A stretch of 24,841 nt of DNA, from IMG/VR virus record IMGVR_UViG_3300014493_000121, positions 1-24,841 of that record; one strand, written 5' to 3'. A model generated the notes under the pieces. The model ran no database searches, had not been told where the DNA came from, and saw only the letters and a program-made list of their open reading frames with translations. Shown here in pieces: positions 1 through 11,040 of the stretch. Origin of the DNA: a virus. Each line of letters starts with the position of its first letter. Within the stretch, counting starts at the first letter, position 1. Both the position numbers and the translations under genes were made by a program.

Positions 1-294
1 GATGTTTCCCGAACAGCCACCGCTTCCGACGAGCGAGCCGTTCCGATATACGAGGTAGTACGTCGCACCTGAAACCGAGGGCCAAGAGAGGATCGCCGTG
101 TTAGTCAAGCACCCGGTTCCCGAGTTGACCGAGCACACGGAGGGGCCGCCACCTTGCTGGCCGATGACTTCGGCCGGGGCCGAAGGAACGCCAGCGGTTG
201 GGGCGACACCGCCCCGCCCATGTCTCGCCCAGGAATCCGGGGCAATGGATGCTGCGAGAATGAGCCCGAGCAGAATCGATGTAATTCGTTTCAT
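1..294 (-). CDS. Signal-peptide protein with fibronectin III-like domain (3' end cut off)
   Basis: The first 98 residues are visible and the gene runs off the left edge. The N-terminus ([18 protein letters not shown]) has a basic start, a hydrophobic core and a possible cleavage site after SWA (about residue 23), as in a Sec signal peptide. After a Gly/Pro/Ala linker, residues about 37-93 resemble a fibronectin type III strand pattern (PSAPAEV, ILSWPSVSGATYYLVYRNG). Two cysteines lie 8 apart (CSVNSGTGC). The ATG overlaps the TGA of the preceding fibre gene by one base (TGATG), and AGGA lies 5 bases upstream, so the start is well supported and translation is probably coupled. FN3-like domains occur in phage tail and surface proteins that bind carbohydrate. 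The role here is inferred: an exported or virion adhesin working with the upstream fibres. Confidence 0.7.
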   Translation of the reverse strand, partial: MKRITSILLGLILAASIAPDSWARHGRGGVAPTAGVPSAPAEVIGQQGGGPSVCSVNSGTGCLTNTAILSWPSVSGATYYLVYRNGSLVGSGGCSGNI

Positions 295-3200
295 CAGAAT
301 CCTATGCAATGAAACTTCACATAGTCGTTCCCGACCATCGTCCCGCTGAAGGTATCGGTGGTGGTGCTGCCGACCCCTTCCACCAACGTATCCGCCGTCG
401 TCGTTACGTCATGAGCTTCGCAAGCCCAGCCATTCGAGGCTGTTGGAAACGTGATCGTGATGGTCGATGCACCGCTCGTTCCCGTGCATTGGAATTTGCC
501 GGCCGAGGTGCCGGTCGTTCCTGTCTTGGTGATCGCTGAACAAGCACCCGTGCCCGTTACGGTGTACTGAGTGCCGGTGTCGATCAGATAGGTGAGGGTC
601 GAGGTTGCCGTGGGAGCCGCGCTCGATCCCGTCGCATTCGCAAGAACCGTGTTCGCGCCAATCGCCGCAAATGAGGTGGTCAGGCTGCCCGCCGTGTTGG
701 TCACCACACCCGTCAAAGCAGGCATGGCGGCTGTGGGGAGCGTGGTCGTCGCCGTGAGCGTCGTGCCGCTGCCCGCATAGTAGGGGATCTGATTCGTGGT
801 GCCGCTGCCGACCGTGCCTGATCCGCCGGTTGCGCTGCTGACGCTCTGATCGCAATCGAGCGTCGTGCCATTCGATACCAGATTCCAGGTGTCGCCCGCT
901 GGGATTCCGGTCCCCGATACGCAGCCTGCCCCAGCATTGATCGTAGGCGTTGTGGAGATTGCCGCCGTCGAGGCTGAGTAGTTGACGATGGTCAGACTCA
1001 TGCCGGAAGCAAACACTGTCGATGAAATCGCCGGAATCGTGATCGTGCCGCCGCCCGAGACGTTGGTGTTGATCTGGCCGCCCATGTCGGTCGAGGCCAC
1101 CGTGGGCGAAGTGGTCACGGTGCGAATCGGGACGTTGGTGCCGAGCGTGCCCGAGGTGATGGCCAGGGTCGAGGCCAGCGCCGCGCAGCCCATCGTGGTG
1201 CTCGTGGAATTGTCGATGAGGCAAGGCGCGGTCGCGCCGCTTACCGTCGTGGTGCCCGGCGTGATGGAACTGGCGGACGCACTCGGCGTTGCCCAGGTGC
1301 CATCTCCGCGCCAGAACGTGCTCGAGCTCGCCGACGTGCCGCTGTTCAGATTGGTCACGGCGAGGTTCCCGGTGACGGCGCTCGCGAGCGGTATCCCGGT
1401 GAAGTTCGTGCCGGTCAGGGTCGGCGTGGTGGTGAAGGCCGGAATGGCCGAGGCCGAGCCCTGCAAAACGCCCGCCGCGCCGGCAATCGATGCCGGGACG
1501 CCGGTCGCCCCGTAGGTCTGAACCCCGTAGTTCGATGCGCTGAAAAACGAGGTCGCACCCGCCCCCGTTTGATAGGGCTCCTGGTTCGCCGTGCCGCCCG
1601 CGATGTTGGTCGCTGCGCCGGCCGTGAGCCCCGATGCGGTTCCGGTGGCATTGGTCGCAACCAAGGCGGAGGGGGTGCCGAGTGCGGGCGTCGTGAGCGT
1701 TGGCGACGTGGCAAAGACGACATTGCCTGTCCCGGTCGCTCCACCCGCCGTCACGCCTCCGATCGAGATATTCGTGCCAAAAGTTTGCAGTGCCGAGAAC
1801 GTCTGGGCCAGGTTCAACTCTGCAAGCGTGCCGGTGTTGGCCGGAACGGTTGCAGTGTAGGCGCTCGCGCTCGCGTTCGCGCTCGTAAAAGTCGTCGCGC
1901 CCGTAGACGATCCCAACAACAGCAGATCGCTATTGGTGAAGGTCTGAGGCGCGGTGAAAGTTTCCGTGAGGTTGAGTTCGCTCAACGTGCCGGAATTCGC
2001 CGGTACCGTAGCCGTGTAGGCCGTCGCACTCGCGTTCGCACTCGTAAACGTGGTTGCGCCGGTTGAAGAGCCGAGCAACGCCAGGTCGCTATTGGTGAAC
2101 GTTTGGACCCCGGTCCAGGTTTCTCCGAGGTTCAATTCCGCGAGCGTGCCGGTGTTAGCGGGGACCGTTGCGGTGTACGCCGTGGCGCTCGCGTTCGCGC
2201 TGGTGAAGGTCGTTGCACCAGTGCTCGACCCCAACAACAGCAAGTCCGAGTTGGTGAAGGTCTTGGCCGCCGTGAACGTCTGCGCGGCGTTGAGCGTAGC
2301 AACTGTGCCCGAAGCGCTCGGAAATGTCATCGTCGTGGCATCGGTGCCGCTCAACGTCAACGAGTTGGTGAAGTTGAGCGTCTTGGCTGCCGTGCCGGTC
2401 AAGGTGTAGGTGCCGGTCGTGAACGTGTTGCCGTTGATTGAAGTTGCCGTGGCGGCTCCGAGCGTCGGCGTGGTCAGGCTGGGGGATACGGCAAGCACCG
2501 CATTGCCGGTGCCCGTAACCGCGAGCCCCGAGACTGCCGTGCCGGTAGAGGCGTAATAAGCCACATACCCGGAGGTTCCCGAATTGACCGTGCCTGAGCC
2601 GCCCGAGCTGCACGCCACGCCGTTGATATAGCACCCGGCCATGTTGATAGTGCCTGCGCCCTGCGCGCCGCCCGTGGGCGATCCGATGGTCACGCCGCCC
2701 GCAACCGCCGTGAAGGTGCCGGAGGATGCGGAAAGCGTCGTGAACGCACCCGCCGCTGGTGTCGTGCCGCCGATTGCCGGGGGCGTCGCGTAATTTTGAG
2801 CGGCGAAGGTTCCCAGGCCGGTCACTTGCGTCGAAGGCAGGCTGAGCGATGAAAGCGTCGTCAGCGTGGCGTTGGAGGTGCCGGTGACGTTGGCAGCGGT
2901 GCCGGTCGTGTTCTGATTCAGTGTCGGAAACGCGGCCGTGGGATAGGTCGAGAGCGCGTGGTAGGCCGGTGCGCCGCTCGCCGCCCCGATGCCGCCCCAC
3001 ACCCCGTAGCCGACCCCGGTATTCGCCAAAGTCGCCGTTACCGCGCCCGTGGAGGCGGAATTGCTTAGCAGTGCGCTATCGCCAGTGAACGAGGTGACCC
3101 CGCCGCCCCCAGAGCCGCAATCACTGCCGGTGCCCGTCACAGCTCCTGTCGTATCGACGTGAAGGCATTGAGTCGAGCCGGTGATGCCGGTGTCTTTGAG

Positions 3201-4577
3201 GGAACTGAATGTTCCGGCCGCCGGAGTGGTTCCGCCGATGGCCGGGGGAGTGGCATAGCTTTGCGTCGCGAACGTGCCGAGGCCGATTACGCTCGCATTG
3301 GGCAAGCCCGTCGCATTGGTCAAGACCAGCGCGGACGGGGTACCGAGCGCCGGAGTCGTCAACGTGGGCGAAGTGCCGAATACGAGCGCGCCGGTTCCGG
3401 TCTCATCCGTCACCGCCGCGGCCAGGTTTGCGCTCGAGGGCGTCGCGAGGAAGGTCGCCACGCCCGTCGCCAGCCCGCTCACGCCGCTGCTGATCGGCAA
3501 ACCGGTCGCATTGGTCAACGTGAGCGCGCTAGGCGTGCCCAGGTTCGGCGTGGTCAAGGTCGGGGAGGTGGCGAGCACATTGTTGCCGGAGCCCGTGCAG
3601 GTAAGCGCCGTGAACTGATTGGAGCCATTGGTCGCCACCGCGCAGGCAGTCGCCGGCACCGTCGCGCCGTTGACCTGATTGGCGGACAGGGTGCCGGTGC
3701 CCGTAGGACCGAGGCTCGCGCCCGTGCCGACGAGCATCGCCGCCGTGGTGTTGGTGCCCCCGGTCAGCGCCGAGAACGCGCCGGAGCCACCGCACGAGCC
3801 GGCGACGATCTGGCTGGAGCCGTTGGTGCCCACGCAAGACTGGCTGGCGGGGATCGCTGCGCCGTTGATCTTGCCGACCGTGGTGGCGGCGGTTCCGACC
3901 GTATTGGTCACATCGCCGGTCAGCGCGAGAAATTGGGCGGCCTGCAAAGTGCCGCTCACCCCGGAAGTCAGGGAGATCGTGGGGAGGTCGGCCGCCACTA
4001 ACGCCCGAGGTGAGACGGCACCCGCAGAGCCATTGGGTGAAGCAAGAACATAGTTCGGCGGCTCACTCGTGCCAGTGACCGTGAAAGCGCCCGCCGTGGT
4101 AACGGGCGAGCCGGATACCGTGAGCCAGGCGGGCAGCGTGAGGCCCACGCTCGTCACCGTGCCCGCGCCCGACGTGGCGTGGCAGTTGCCGTCCGCCCCC
4201 AGATAGTCGGTGCCGGTGCAGCCGGTGAACAGCGCGATGACCGCGCCCGGCGTGGTCGCCGTCGCGAGCGACGAGAACAGCACGCCGTTGGTCTTGGTGC
4301 ACGTGATCGCGAAACTGCCAGTTGTGGTTGAGCAATCCCCGGTGAGGATCGGCATGAGCGAGGCGGGCAGATAGCCGAGAGGGTACAGCCACGACTGGAG
4401 TTGAGCCGGCGTGATGTTGACCGTGGTGCCGAGAGTCGAAGGCCCGGCAGGACCGCCCTGGTCCGCGAGGAAACGCACGGTGCTGTCGATGCCGACCGAG
4501 TTGGGGTAATTGCCAACTTCTCCCGCGAGGGCGAGAGCCGGGAGCAGCAACAGCAAAGATTTGAAAATAAATTTCAT
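294..4577 (-). CDS. Giant repeat-built tail fibre/adhesin-like protein with signal peptide (1427 aa)
   Basis: The chosen start gives [18 protein letters not shown] followed by GE, a textbook signal peptide with a likely cut after residue 18. AAGGA sits 5 bases upstream and the preceding gene ends 8 bases away. The open frame extends to 4877, but that 100-aa extension is Arg/His-rich out-of-frame coding of the neighbour. The body is Gly/Thr/Ser/Ala-rich phage-fibre repeat sequence: [18 protein letters not shown], four SPTLTTPxLGTPSA-type units, two [15 protein letters not shown] units and three exact-period 53-aa units. Cysteine pairs bracket short hairpins ([23 protein letters not shown]). 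The C-terminus has a domain with spaced Cys residues and ends [12 protein letters not shown], resembling the terminal domain of other phage repeat fibres (from memory). The role is probably receptor binding; the signal peptide also allows an exported adhesin. Confidence 0.8.
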   Translation of the reverse strand: MKFIFKSLLLLLPALALAGEVGNYPNSVGIDSTVRFLADQGGPAGPSTLGTTVNITPAQLQSWLYPLGYLPASLMPILTGDCSTTTGSFAITCTKTNGVLFSSLATATTPGAVIALFTGCTGTDYLGADGNCHATSGAGTVTSVGLTLPAWLTVSGSPVTTAGAFTVTGTSEPPNYVLASPNGSAGAVSPRALVAADLPTISLTSGVSGTLQAAQFLALTGDVTNTVGTAATTVGKINGAAIPASQSCVGTNGSSQIVAGSCGGSGAFSALTGGTNTTAAMLVGTGASLGPTGTGTLSANQVNGATVPATACAVATNGSNQFTALTCTGSGNNVLATSPTLTTPNLGTPSALTLTNATGLPISSGVSGLATGVATFLATPSSANLAAAVTDETGTGALVFGTSPTLTTPALGTPSALVLTNATGLPNASVIGLGTFATQSYATPPAIGGTTPAAGTFSSLKDTGITGSTQCLHVDTTGAVTGTGSDCGSGGGGVTSFTGDSALLSNSASTGAVTATLANTGVGYGVWGGIGAASGAPAYHALSTYPTAAFPTLNQNTTGTAANVTGTSNATLTTLSSLSLPSTQVTGLGTFAAQNYATPPAIGGTTPAAGAFTTLSASSGTFTAVAGGVTIGSPTGGAQGAGTINMAGCYINGVACSSGGSGTVNSGTSGYVAYYASTGTAVSGLAVTGTGNAVLAVSPSLTTPTLGAATATSINGNTFTTGTYTLTGTAAKTLNFTNSLTLSGTDATTMTFPSASGTVATLNAAQTFTAAKTFTNSDLLLLGSSTGATTFTSANASATAYTATVPANTGTLAELNLGETWTGVQTFTNSDLALLGSSTGATTFTSANASATAYTATVPANSGTLSELNLTETFTAPQTFTNSDLLLLGSSTGATTFTSANASASAYTATVPANTGTLAELNLAQTFSALQTFGTNISIGGVTAGGATGTGNVVFATSPTLTTPALGTPSALVATNATGTASGLTAGAATNIAGGTANQEPYQTGAGATSFFSASNYGVQTYGATGVPASIAGAAGVLQGSASAIPAFTTTPTLTGTNFTGIPLASAVTGNLAVTNLNSGTSASSSTFWRGDGTWATPSASASSITPGTTTVSGATAPCLIDNSTSTTMGCAALASTLAITSGTLGTNVPIRTVTTSPTVASTDMGGQINTNVSGGGTITIPAISSTVFASGMSLTIVNYSASTAAISTTPTINAGAGCVSGTGIPAGDTWNLVSNGTTLDCDQSVSSATGGSGTVGSGTTNQIPYYAGSGTTLTATTTLPTAAMPALTGVVTNTAGSLTTSFAAIGANTVLANATGSSAAPTATSTLTYLIDTGTQYTVTGTGACSAITKTGTTGTSAGKFQCTGTSGASTITITFPTASNGWACEAHDVTTTADTLVEGVGSTTTDTFSGTMVGNDYVKFHCIGF
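1801..2277 (-). repeat. Three tandem 159-bp in-frame repeats inside the 1427-aa fibre gene
   Basis: Three consecutive units (1801-1959, 1960-2118, 2119-2277) have an exact 159-bp period. The string attggtgaa/gttggtgaa recurs at the same phase near 1932, 2091 and 2250. Each unit encodes 53 residues with the motifs [20 protein letters not shown] and [18 protein letters not shown]. A degenerate fourth partial unit follows from 2278 ([18 protein letters not shown]). The period is divisible by three, so gain or loss of a unit would keep the frame. Confidence 0.9.
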
Positions 4578-4585
4578 GGTGTTCC

Positions 4586-7500
4586 TTATCGAATTCTGCG
4601 GCAACGCGCGAGGCCGCCCATGTTGATGACGCCCGCGCCCGAGTTCCAGTTGTCGAGCAATTGCAGGGTCAGATTGCCGTTGGTGTCGTCGTTGTAGATC
4701 GGCATCGCTATCGATGAGTTGGTGCCGCTCGCAATGCTGCCCGAGGTTTGATGGATCGTGGTCGACTTGCCCGAGTCGGAGCCGAAGGTCGATCCGTTGA
4801 TCAGGCCGCCCTGGTAGGCGGTCGTGGTGGTGGCCGTGGTGGTCACGTTGAACTCGGCCTGACCCCCGCAATCCCAATCGCCCGCCGTGAGTTGAATCGC
4901 GGCACCGGCGACCACTCCCGTCGTGCCAATCGAGTAAGCACCCATGATTCCGGTATAGGGCGGCGTGCCCGCGACGGTGACGTTGACGTCCGGCGTGTTC
5001 GCAATCGCAAGGGCGACCGTGCTCGCGATATTGAAATTACCGGTGCCGGAGTTGTAGGAGGCGCCCGCGATGTAGTACGTGGTCGCGGCGGCGATTCCAG
5101 TCGGGAGCGTCCCGGTGAAGTTGATGGCGCAGGTCCAATTGGTCGGACCCGTGATGACCCACGGCGCGCTCGCCCAGTTGACCACGGTCGGAGAGGCGGT
5201 CGTGAATGTGACCGCCGCCGATGTGTTGTTGACCGGGCAGTTGACCACCATGAGTTCGCCCACGGAGCCTGCCTGCACGGTATCGCCGGCCGTGGTGCCC
5301 TTGATGCCGATGGTCGAGGTCGGCGTATAGAGGCCGGTAGTCGCCAGCGTTGTGAACTTGCCGGCTGCGGGCGTCGTGGCTCCGATGGATGGCGGGCTTG
5401 CCAGGTATGTCGAGAATCCCGCGCCCGACACGGTGCTGCTGGCGCTCAGCGTATTCGTGACCATGCCGCCGTTGGAGGTGATCACCCCATCCGTGAGCAA
5501 AGAGCCGAGCGTGCCGCAAGTCGGCGTGTTCGTGCCTCCGGTGCAAGTGGGCACGCGAAGATGCAGTAGGTAATCCGCCGTATAGGTGATGCCCGTATTG
5601 CTCGTGCCGATGATGGGTGAGGGAAAATCGAACTCATACCGTGCGGGCACCGTGGCGCTCGCAGCCGTGAAGGCATCCACAAAGGACGGCGGATTCGAGT
5701 GCAGCGAGTTGATGCCGAACCCATAGGCGGGGCTGCTGCCATACGTGCCGCCAGTGAACTGGAGGGGAAGCCCTACGCCACCCGATATGCAACTCCACGC
5801 AATGGTGTTCGAATTGTTCGCCCCGACTCCCCCGGCTGCTCCGACCACCACCACTTCGTTCTGCGGGCTCGTCCAGTTGGCCACCAGACCAAAGTTGCCG
5901 CAGCCGATCGAGTTGCTGCCGTTGGCATTGTTGATATAGACGCCATACTGGCCGTTCCATTGACCCGCAGTGATCCAGGCGTTGAATACATCGAGCTGTG
6001 TGAGCGTAGCGTTCAGATAGTATGCGGGTTGTCCGGGGGCAGGCCGGTCGACCGTCCACCGATTCATGGTCGTCTTCGTCGCCTCGGAGTCGGCGGTCGG
6101 GCCGTCATAGTTGGAAAACGAATGCCAGTCGGTCAAGGTCACGTCCGCTGCATCCGCGCGGTAGGCGCTTGATTGCGTGCCATCGGTGATGAACGTCGTG
6201 AACTCATCGTCCGTATTGCCTGCCATCACCCACAACCCCTCGGTCGGCGCGGGCGAATTGGCGGAGAGAAACAGCGGGTCGTTGTGAATCCAAGAAGCCG
6301 TGTACTGCACGCGTTGCACGGTCGCTGGGATGTTGTAGAGGAAAATATTCGCGACCGTCGCGTTCATATAAATGTTGTTGTTCGACTTGAGCGCGCCCGC
6401 CTCCACGTCATCGTTGATCGACGCCAAACCGAAGCCGTCCCAGCGACAGTTGTTGTAGCCGTTGCCGGAACCCGGATTGCTTGTAGAAAACGCTCCCGTG
6501 TTGACCTGCGTAATTTCCGAACGCATTGGCGCAAGTGCGTTGATGAATTGACTGGCGCAATCCAGGCGAAACGAGTTCGTGATTGGCATGCCGATTGGCG
6601 AGGTGATGCCGTACTGAGGAAACGCAGTCGCTGACCACGGGGCAACGGTCGTGACCGGCAGGTAGGCATACGATGCGCCGCTCGCGACCGCTGCGTTGAT
6701 CGCCGCCGAGTCATCCCATCCCGCCTCCCACCAGTTATTCCCCGACGTGACCGACACCGCCGCTGCATTGGTGGTCATCGTCACGGAGTTCGTGCCGACG
6801 CTTGCGATGATGTCGTTGATGCCCGCGCCCTGATAATTGAGCGTCACCGTCGCGCCCGAGCCCGTTCCGCCGCTCGTCGCGGCCGCTGCTCCGGGGGAGG
6901 CGGTGCAGGCGCCCGGCGTCACCACGGCGAAGGTCTGGATGACGCCCGTGGCCGAGACCGTCAGCGGTTCAATCAAGGGCTGCACCGTGCAGGTGCCGCC
7001 CAATACCGTCAGGATGTCGCCCGTGTAGAGCGATGGCGTCAGCGTGCCGCCCGAGGTGTAGGCCGGAAAGGTGGTCGAGTTGATCAGCGCAAAGGTCACC
7101 GTCCACGCACCCGAAGAGCCCCCGGTTGCGCTGATCGGATAGGTGACGTTGTTGACCTGGGTCATGCCCGCGACACTGGCGAAGGTCGCGGCGGGGATTC
7201 CCGCGAAGGGGTTCACCGTGCTCACGGTCGAGATCGTGGCAACCATCGAGGCAGCCTGCGTGATGCCGGTCACCGTATAGGAGGTCGGATTGACGGTAGG
7301 GCTTTTTGCAACATAGCCCGTACCGCCGTTCGCGGGCACATACCCGCCGAGAGCGGCCTGAGCACCCAGAGGCCCGCAACCCGTCAACGCAAACGCCGCG
7401 CCGACATAGGACGCCGGCAACGACTCAGTGATGGTGACAGTCTTGGAGCTCGCCGTGCAGCGAACCGCGCCCAGCTCCTTGATCGTGCTTCCGCATCGGC

Positions 7501-10006
7501 TTGGATTCGCCGCGAACGCGCACACGTTCGCCCATGTGTTGCTGACGGCCGGACCAGAGGCGGTGTAGTTGCCGCTGAGCGCCACGATGCTTGCACTCGT
7601 GCCCGGCAGGAAATTGAGATAGGTTCCGCCGTTCAACGTGCTCGTTATGGGCGTAACAGTGATGACCCCCGAGCCGCCCGCAAGGATGTTGACGCGGCAC
7701 GCGGCAAAGCTGCCCGTGGCTTGCGGTAACGCGACGGCGACCGCTCCCGAACTTGTGTACTTGACAGCATTTCCGCAGTCACTCGATAGAATCGTATCGG
7801 TGGTGCCGGACACCGACCGAATGGTGTAGGTGGTCGAGAGCGTGCCGCTGGTCAACCCTAAGCCGCTGCCGATAGATGCGATCGACGGGACGCCGGTCGC
7901 GGTCGTGTTGAGTACCAGGCCGCTCGCGAGACCGGAAAGCGCCGTGCCGTTGATCTCATTCGCGTTGTTGATGCCGGAGCCGCTGAATGTAAGGGTGCTG
8001 CCGGAGCCGAGCGTCATGGTGGCCGACGTGTTGGTGCCGCTCGTGATATTGGAAAAAATCGGGGCGACGCAATCACTGCCGGTGCCGGAAACCACGCCCG
8101 ACGTATTGGCATGCAGGCACTGTGTTGATCCGGTGACGTTCGTTGTCAAGCTGCCGGTTGCGCCGAGCGTGGTGAAGGTGCCCGCCGCAGGCGTCGTTCC
8201 GCCGATGGCGGGCGGCGTGGCGTAGTTCTGCGTGGCGAAGGTGCCCAAGCCCGTGACGCCTGCAACGGGAAGCCCGGTGCCGTTGGTGAGCGTGATCGCG
8301 GAGGGCGTGCCGAGATTGGGGGTCGTGAGCGTGGGAGAGGTGGCGAACACCGCATTCCCCGTGCCGGTCGCGCCGGCAGCAGTCACGCCGCCGATGGAAA
8401 TGTTGGTGCCGAAAGTCTGCAGCCCGCTCCATGTATTCGCAGCACCGAGCGCGGTCGAATTCAAGCCGCTGGCCGTGATCGTGCCGCTGCCGGTCGGTGC
8501 AAGGCTCGAGCCGGTCCCGACCAACATGGCGGCCGACGTATTGGTGCCGGATGTGATGCCGTTAAACGCAGGCGCCGTCCCGCAGGCCACGCCGTTGACG
8601 TAGCATCCGGCCATGTTCAAGGTGCCCGCGCCCTCAGCCCCGCCAGTGGGGCTTCCCACGGTCACGCCGCTCGCGGAAGAGGTAAAGCTGCCCGAGGAGG
8701 CGCTGAGTGTGGTAAATGCGCCGGCGGCGGGCGTGGTGCCGCCAATCGCCGGAGGGGTCGCGTAGCTTTGTGTGGCGAAGGTGCCGAGCCCGCTGACCTG
8801 GGTCGATGGCAGGCTCAGGGCAGAGAGCGTCGTCAACGTCGCATTCGACGTGCCCGTGATGTTGGCGGCGGTCCCCGTGGTGTTCTGGTTGAACGTGGGG
8901 AAGCCGGTCAGGTTCGCGGCCGATCCGCTGGAAGGGGTGCCGAGCGCCCCGCCATTGATGACCGGAGCGCCCGCGGTGCCTGCATTGACCGCAAGGGCCG
9001 TTGCGATCCCCGTTCCCAAGCCGCTGACGCCGGTCGAAATCGGCAAGCCCGTGCCGCTGGTCAGCGTGATCGCAGACGGGGTGCCGAGATTCGGCGTCGT
9101 CAGGGTGGGAGAGGTGGCCTTGACGCTATTGCCGCTGCCCGTACAGGTGAGCGCGGTAAGTTGGCTCGATCCATTCGTTGATACCGCGCACGCGCTCGCC
9201 GGTACAGCCGCGCCGTTGACGCCGGTCGTATTGGTGGCCGTGAGGGTGCCGGAGCCGGTCGTTGCCAAACTCGCCCCTGTACCGACGAGCATCGCCGCCG
9301 CCGTGTTCGTGCCGCTGGCCAAGCCTGAAAATGCCGGGGTGCTGAGCCCGGTCACTTGGGAGGACGGCAAGCTCAACGCGGAGAGCGTGACCAGCGTCGA
9401 GTTCGACGTACCCGTGATGTTCGATGCGGTGCCGGTCGTATTTTGATTGAGCGTCGGAAAGCCGGTGAGATTCGCCGCAGAGCCCGAACTGGGCGTTCCC
9501 AATGCGCCGCCGTTGACGACCGGCGCGCCAGCCGAGCCGACATTTACACCGAGCGCCGTGCCGACGCCGGTACCCAGTCCAGTGACGCCAGTGATCGGAA
9601 GCCCGGTGCCATGGGTCAGCGTGACCGAGGAAGGCGTGCCGAGCGCCGGAGTGACCAAGGTGGGAGAGGTGGCCAGGACGGTCGCCCCCGTGCCCGTGGT
9701 CGAGGCGAAAGACGAAGCGCATCCCGATGTGACAATGACGCCGGTGTAGGGTGGCAGCACGATGCACGGCAATATGCCCTTCGTGATGTTGTAGGCGTTC
9801 GTAGTATCGACGGTCGCGGAGGGCGCAAGAGTGGACGTGGTCTGCGTGGTGATCTGCGCGACCGTGCATTTCTTCGTGCCGCCTTGCTCGCACGGCATGG
9901 CTTCTGAGCCGGTAAGCGTGGTAGCCGCAGGCAGATTGCCGATGGTCGTAGGGGTTTGCGCGTTCGTGGTGAACGTCACAAAGAGCAGCGCGAGAAGTTT
10001 TTTCAT
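4586..10006 (-). CDS. Giant fibre/depolymerase-like protein: signal peptide, fibre repeats, pectate-lyase-like beta-helix (1806 aa)
   Basis: It begins [16 protein letters not shown] with QT following, a short signal peptide with a likely cut after residue 16. The ATG overlaps the upstream stop by four bases (ATGA), with AGGT close upstream. Residues about 60-700 are fibre repeats: three SPTLxTPxLGTPS units, two long [21 protein letters not shown] blocks, TGSTQCLH and CYVNGVAC modules. Residues about 720-830 resemble a common fibre module ([24 protein letters not shown]). From about residue 1090, [20 protein letters not shown] matches the opening of pectate-lyase-3/phage-depolymerase beta-helix domains (D1098-D1099), followed by several hundred Asn/Gly-rich residues. 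The C-terminus (about 1560-1806) has further Cys-containing beta-rich sequence. I infer a virion-associated or exported polysaccharide-binding or -degrading protein; catalytic residues cannot be assigned by eye. Confidence 0.8.
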   Translation of the reverse strand: MKKLLALLFVTFTTNAQTPTTIGNLPAATTLTGSEAMPCEQGGTKKCTVAQITTQTTSTLAPSATVDTTNAYNITKGILPCIVLPPYTGVIVTSGCASSFASTTGTGATVLATSPTLVTPALGTPSSVTLTHGTGLPITGVTGLGTGVGTALGVNVGSAGAPVVNGGALGTPSSGSAANLTGFPTLNQNTTGTASNITGTSNSTLVTLSALSLPSSQVTGLSTPAFSGLASGTNTAAAMLVGTGASLATTGSGTLTATNTTGVNGAAVPASACAVSTNGSSQLTALTCTGSGNSVKATSPTLTTPNLGTPSAITLTSGTGLPISTGVSGLGTGIATALAVNAGTAGAPVINGGALGTPSSGSAANLTGFPTFNQNTTGTAANITGTSNATLTTLSALSLPSTQVSGLGTFATQSYATPPAIGGTTPAAGAFTTLSASSGSFTSSASGVTVGSPTGGAEGAGTLNMAGCYVNGVACGTAPAFNGITSGTNTSAAMLVGTGSSLAPTGSGTITASGLNSTALGAANTWSGLQTFGTNISIGGVTAAGATGTGNAVFATSPTLTTPNLGTPSAITLTNGTGLPVAGVTGLGTFATQNYATPPAIGGTTPAAGTFTTLGATGSLTTNVTGSTQCLHANTSGVVSGTGSDCVAPIFSNITSGTNTSATMTLGSGSTLTFSGSGINNANEINGTALSGLASGLVLNTTATGVPSIASIGSGLGLTSGTLSTTYTIRSVSGTTDTILSSDCGNAVKYTSSGAVAVALPQATGSFAACRVNILAGGSGVITVTPITSTLNGGTYLNFLPGTSASIVALSGNYTASGPAVSNTWANVCAFAANPSRCGSTIKELGAVRCTASSKTVTITESLPASYVGAAFALTGCGPLGAQAALGGYVPANGGTGYVAKSPTVNPTSYTVTGITQAASMVATISTVSTVNPFAGIPAATFASVAGMTQVNNVTYPISATGGSSGAWTVTFALINSTTFPAYTSGGTLTPSLYTGDILTVLGGTCTVQPLIEPLTVSATGVIQTFAVVTPGACTASPGAAAATSGGTGSGATVTLNYQGAGINDIIASVGTNSVTMTTNAAAVSVTSGNNWWEAGWDDSAAINAAVASGASYAYLPVTTVAPWSATAFPQYGITSPIGMPITNSFRLDCASQFINALAPMRSEITQVNTGAFSTSNPGSGNGYNNCRWDGFGLASINDDVEAGALKSNNNIYMNATVANIFLYNIPATVQRVQYTASWIHNDPLFLSANSPAPTEGLWVMAGNTDDEFTTFITDGTQSSAYRADAADVTLTDWHSFSNYDGPTADSEATKTTMNRWTVDRPAPGQPAYYLNATLTQLDVFNAWITAGQWNGQYGVYINNANGSNSIGCGNFGLVANWTSPQNEVVVVGAAGGVGANNSNTIAWSCISGGVGLPLQFTGGTYGSSPAYGFGINSLHSNPPSFVDAFTAASATVPARYEFDFPSPIIGTSNTGITYTADYLLHLRVPTCTGGTNTPTCGTLGSLLTDGVITSNGGMVTNTLSASSTVSGAGFSTYLASPPSIGATTPAAGKFTTLATTGLYTPTSTIGIKGTTAGDTVQAGSVGELMVVNCPVNNTSAAVTFTTASPTVVNWASAPWVITGPTNWTCAINFTGTLPTGIAAATTYYIAGASYNSGTGNFNIASTVALAIANTPDVNVTVAGTPPYTGIMGAYSIGTTGVVAGAAIQLTAGDWDCGGQAEFNVTTTATTTTAYQGGLINGSTFGSDSGKSTTIHQTSGSIASGTNSSIAMPIYNDDTNGNLTLQLLDNWNSGAGVINMGGLARCRRIR

Positions 10007-11040
10007 GTGACCTGTATAGGTTGTCCGGTGTCCGTGATGATCGTCTGCCCGGTATCCGTGACCAGTACAGATACGCCCGCTGGATTGCCGCCCTCGAATT
10101 GAAACGTGGCGCTCGCCTCCACGATCAACTGCCGAGCGACGACGGCAGCGCGTTGCTGGTGGTACGAGATTTCAAACGTGATGGTCTTTTTCATGCCGAG
10201 CGCTTGCAACTCAGCCACCGAGCGTTTCGCGTCGGTCACCACGGGCATGTTCATGATCCCGAAATTGTTGGTGTCGATGCTGTACTGGAGCACGCAGTCG
10301 ATGAAATCCATCGCCGCATTGTGCTGCAGCCCGTAGAGCGTGATCTTCACCTTGTCTGCCACAAGCTGGCTGTGGCTGCGGTTGATCGTCAGGTATGGCG
10401 CAGCCGCGAGCGCCCGCGTGTCCTCTTCGCCGATGTGGACCGCGCCATAGGGCGGCACTTGATTCGGCGCGACGATGTACGACGGGAACAGCTCAATGAA
10501 ATTCGAGAAGCCGTCCGAGTACGGGCACTCGTAATTGTTCAATGCCAGCCAGAGCGGCAACGAGTTCGACACCACCGCCTGATTCGGATCGATGTACTGC
10601 GGCGAGTTCGGATTGTCGGAGTTCGACGAAAGAAACTGGCTGGTCATCGCCGGAGGGATCGAGTGCCCGAAGTAATGCCACAAGCCCGCTTGCGAATAGA
10701 ATCCCTGCTGCTGCGAAAACGCGAAGAAAAACCCTCCCGCCTTTGAAACAAACAGCGTGTTGATCGGCGCTTCCTCGAACTGCGTCACGCGCTCTTCGGC
10801 GGTAAAAAAGATGGTGCCCTGTCCGTAGGTCTCATCCTCGCCCTGCACAATCTCTTGCGAGTAGTGCAGCGAGCCGACAATCGTGAGCGGCACCGTGGGA
10901 CGCCAGAAAATGTAGCTGTCGAGCGGCAGCACCACGCGCGTATGCGCCTGGAAATTCGTCGGCACGAACTCCAGCGGCACGTTTTGCAGGGCCGCGTAGA
11001 TTTGGTCCGCTGACCCCCGGCCCGCCTCACTGATGCTCAT
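10003..11040 (-). CDS. Conserved phage structural protein, possibly tail-terminator/neck related (345 aa)
   Basis: The ATG directly abuts the TGA of the upstream 141-aa gene, and the stop overlaps the next start by four bases, so it is an operon member. There is no signal peptide, unlike its neighbours on both sides. The N-terminal half is rich in aromatic and hydrophobic beta-type sequence (LPLDSYIFWRPTVPLTIVG). Residues about 245-315 (KVKITLYGLQHNAAMDF, YSIDTNNFGIMNMPVV, MKKTITFEISYHQQRAAVVA) resemble, from memory, neck or tail-terminator type phage proteins. This is a family-level impression, not a search result. The position after a probable tail-completion protein fits a role at the head-tail junction or tail tip. 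It could equally be a minor tail or baseplate-like component. Confidence 0.6.
   Translation of the reverse strand: MSISEAGRGSADQIYAALQNVPLEFVPTNFQAHTRVVLPLDSYIFWRPTVPLTIVGSLHYSQEIVQGEDETYGQGTIFFTAEERVTQFEEAPINTLFVSKAGGFFFAFSQQQGFYSQAGLWHYFGHSIPPAMTSQFLSSNSDNPNSPQYIDPNQAVVSNSLPLWLALNNYECPYSDGFSNFIELFPSYIVAPNQVPPYGAVHIGEEDTRALAAAPYLTINRSHSQLVADKVKITLYGLQHNAAMDFIDCVLQYSIDTNNFGIMNMPVVTDAKRSVAELQALGMKKTITFEISYHQQRAAVVARQLIVEASATFQFEGGNPAGVSVLVTDTGQTIITDTGQPIQVT

Noticed and set aside
1801-2277. Repeat array considered as CRISPR
   Set aside because: The 159-bp units are contiguous and coding, without short identical repeats separated by unique spacers.
294-4877. Longer 1527-aa version of the fibre starting at 4877
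   Set aside because: The extra 100 residues are Arg/His-rich antisense-like translation of the upstream gene; the start at 4577 has a ribosome site and a signal peptide.
8772-9446. Long plus-strand open frames opposite the fibre genes (also 982-1515, 3159-4001, 4748-5569 and others)
   Set aside because: They mirror the repeats of the minus-strand fibres, have Val/Pro- or Arg-rich composition, lack ribosome sites and would face the operon.
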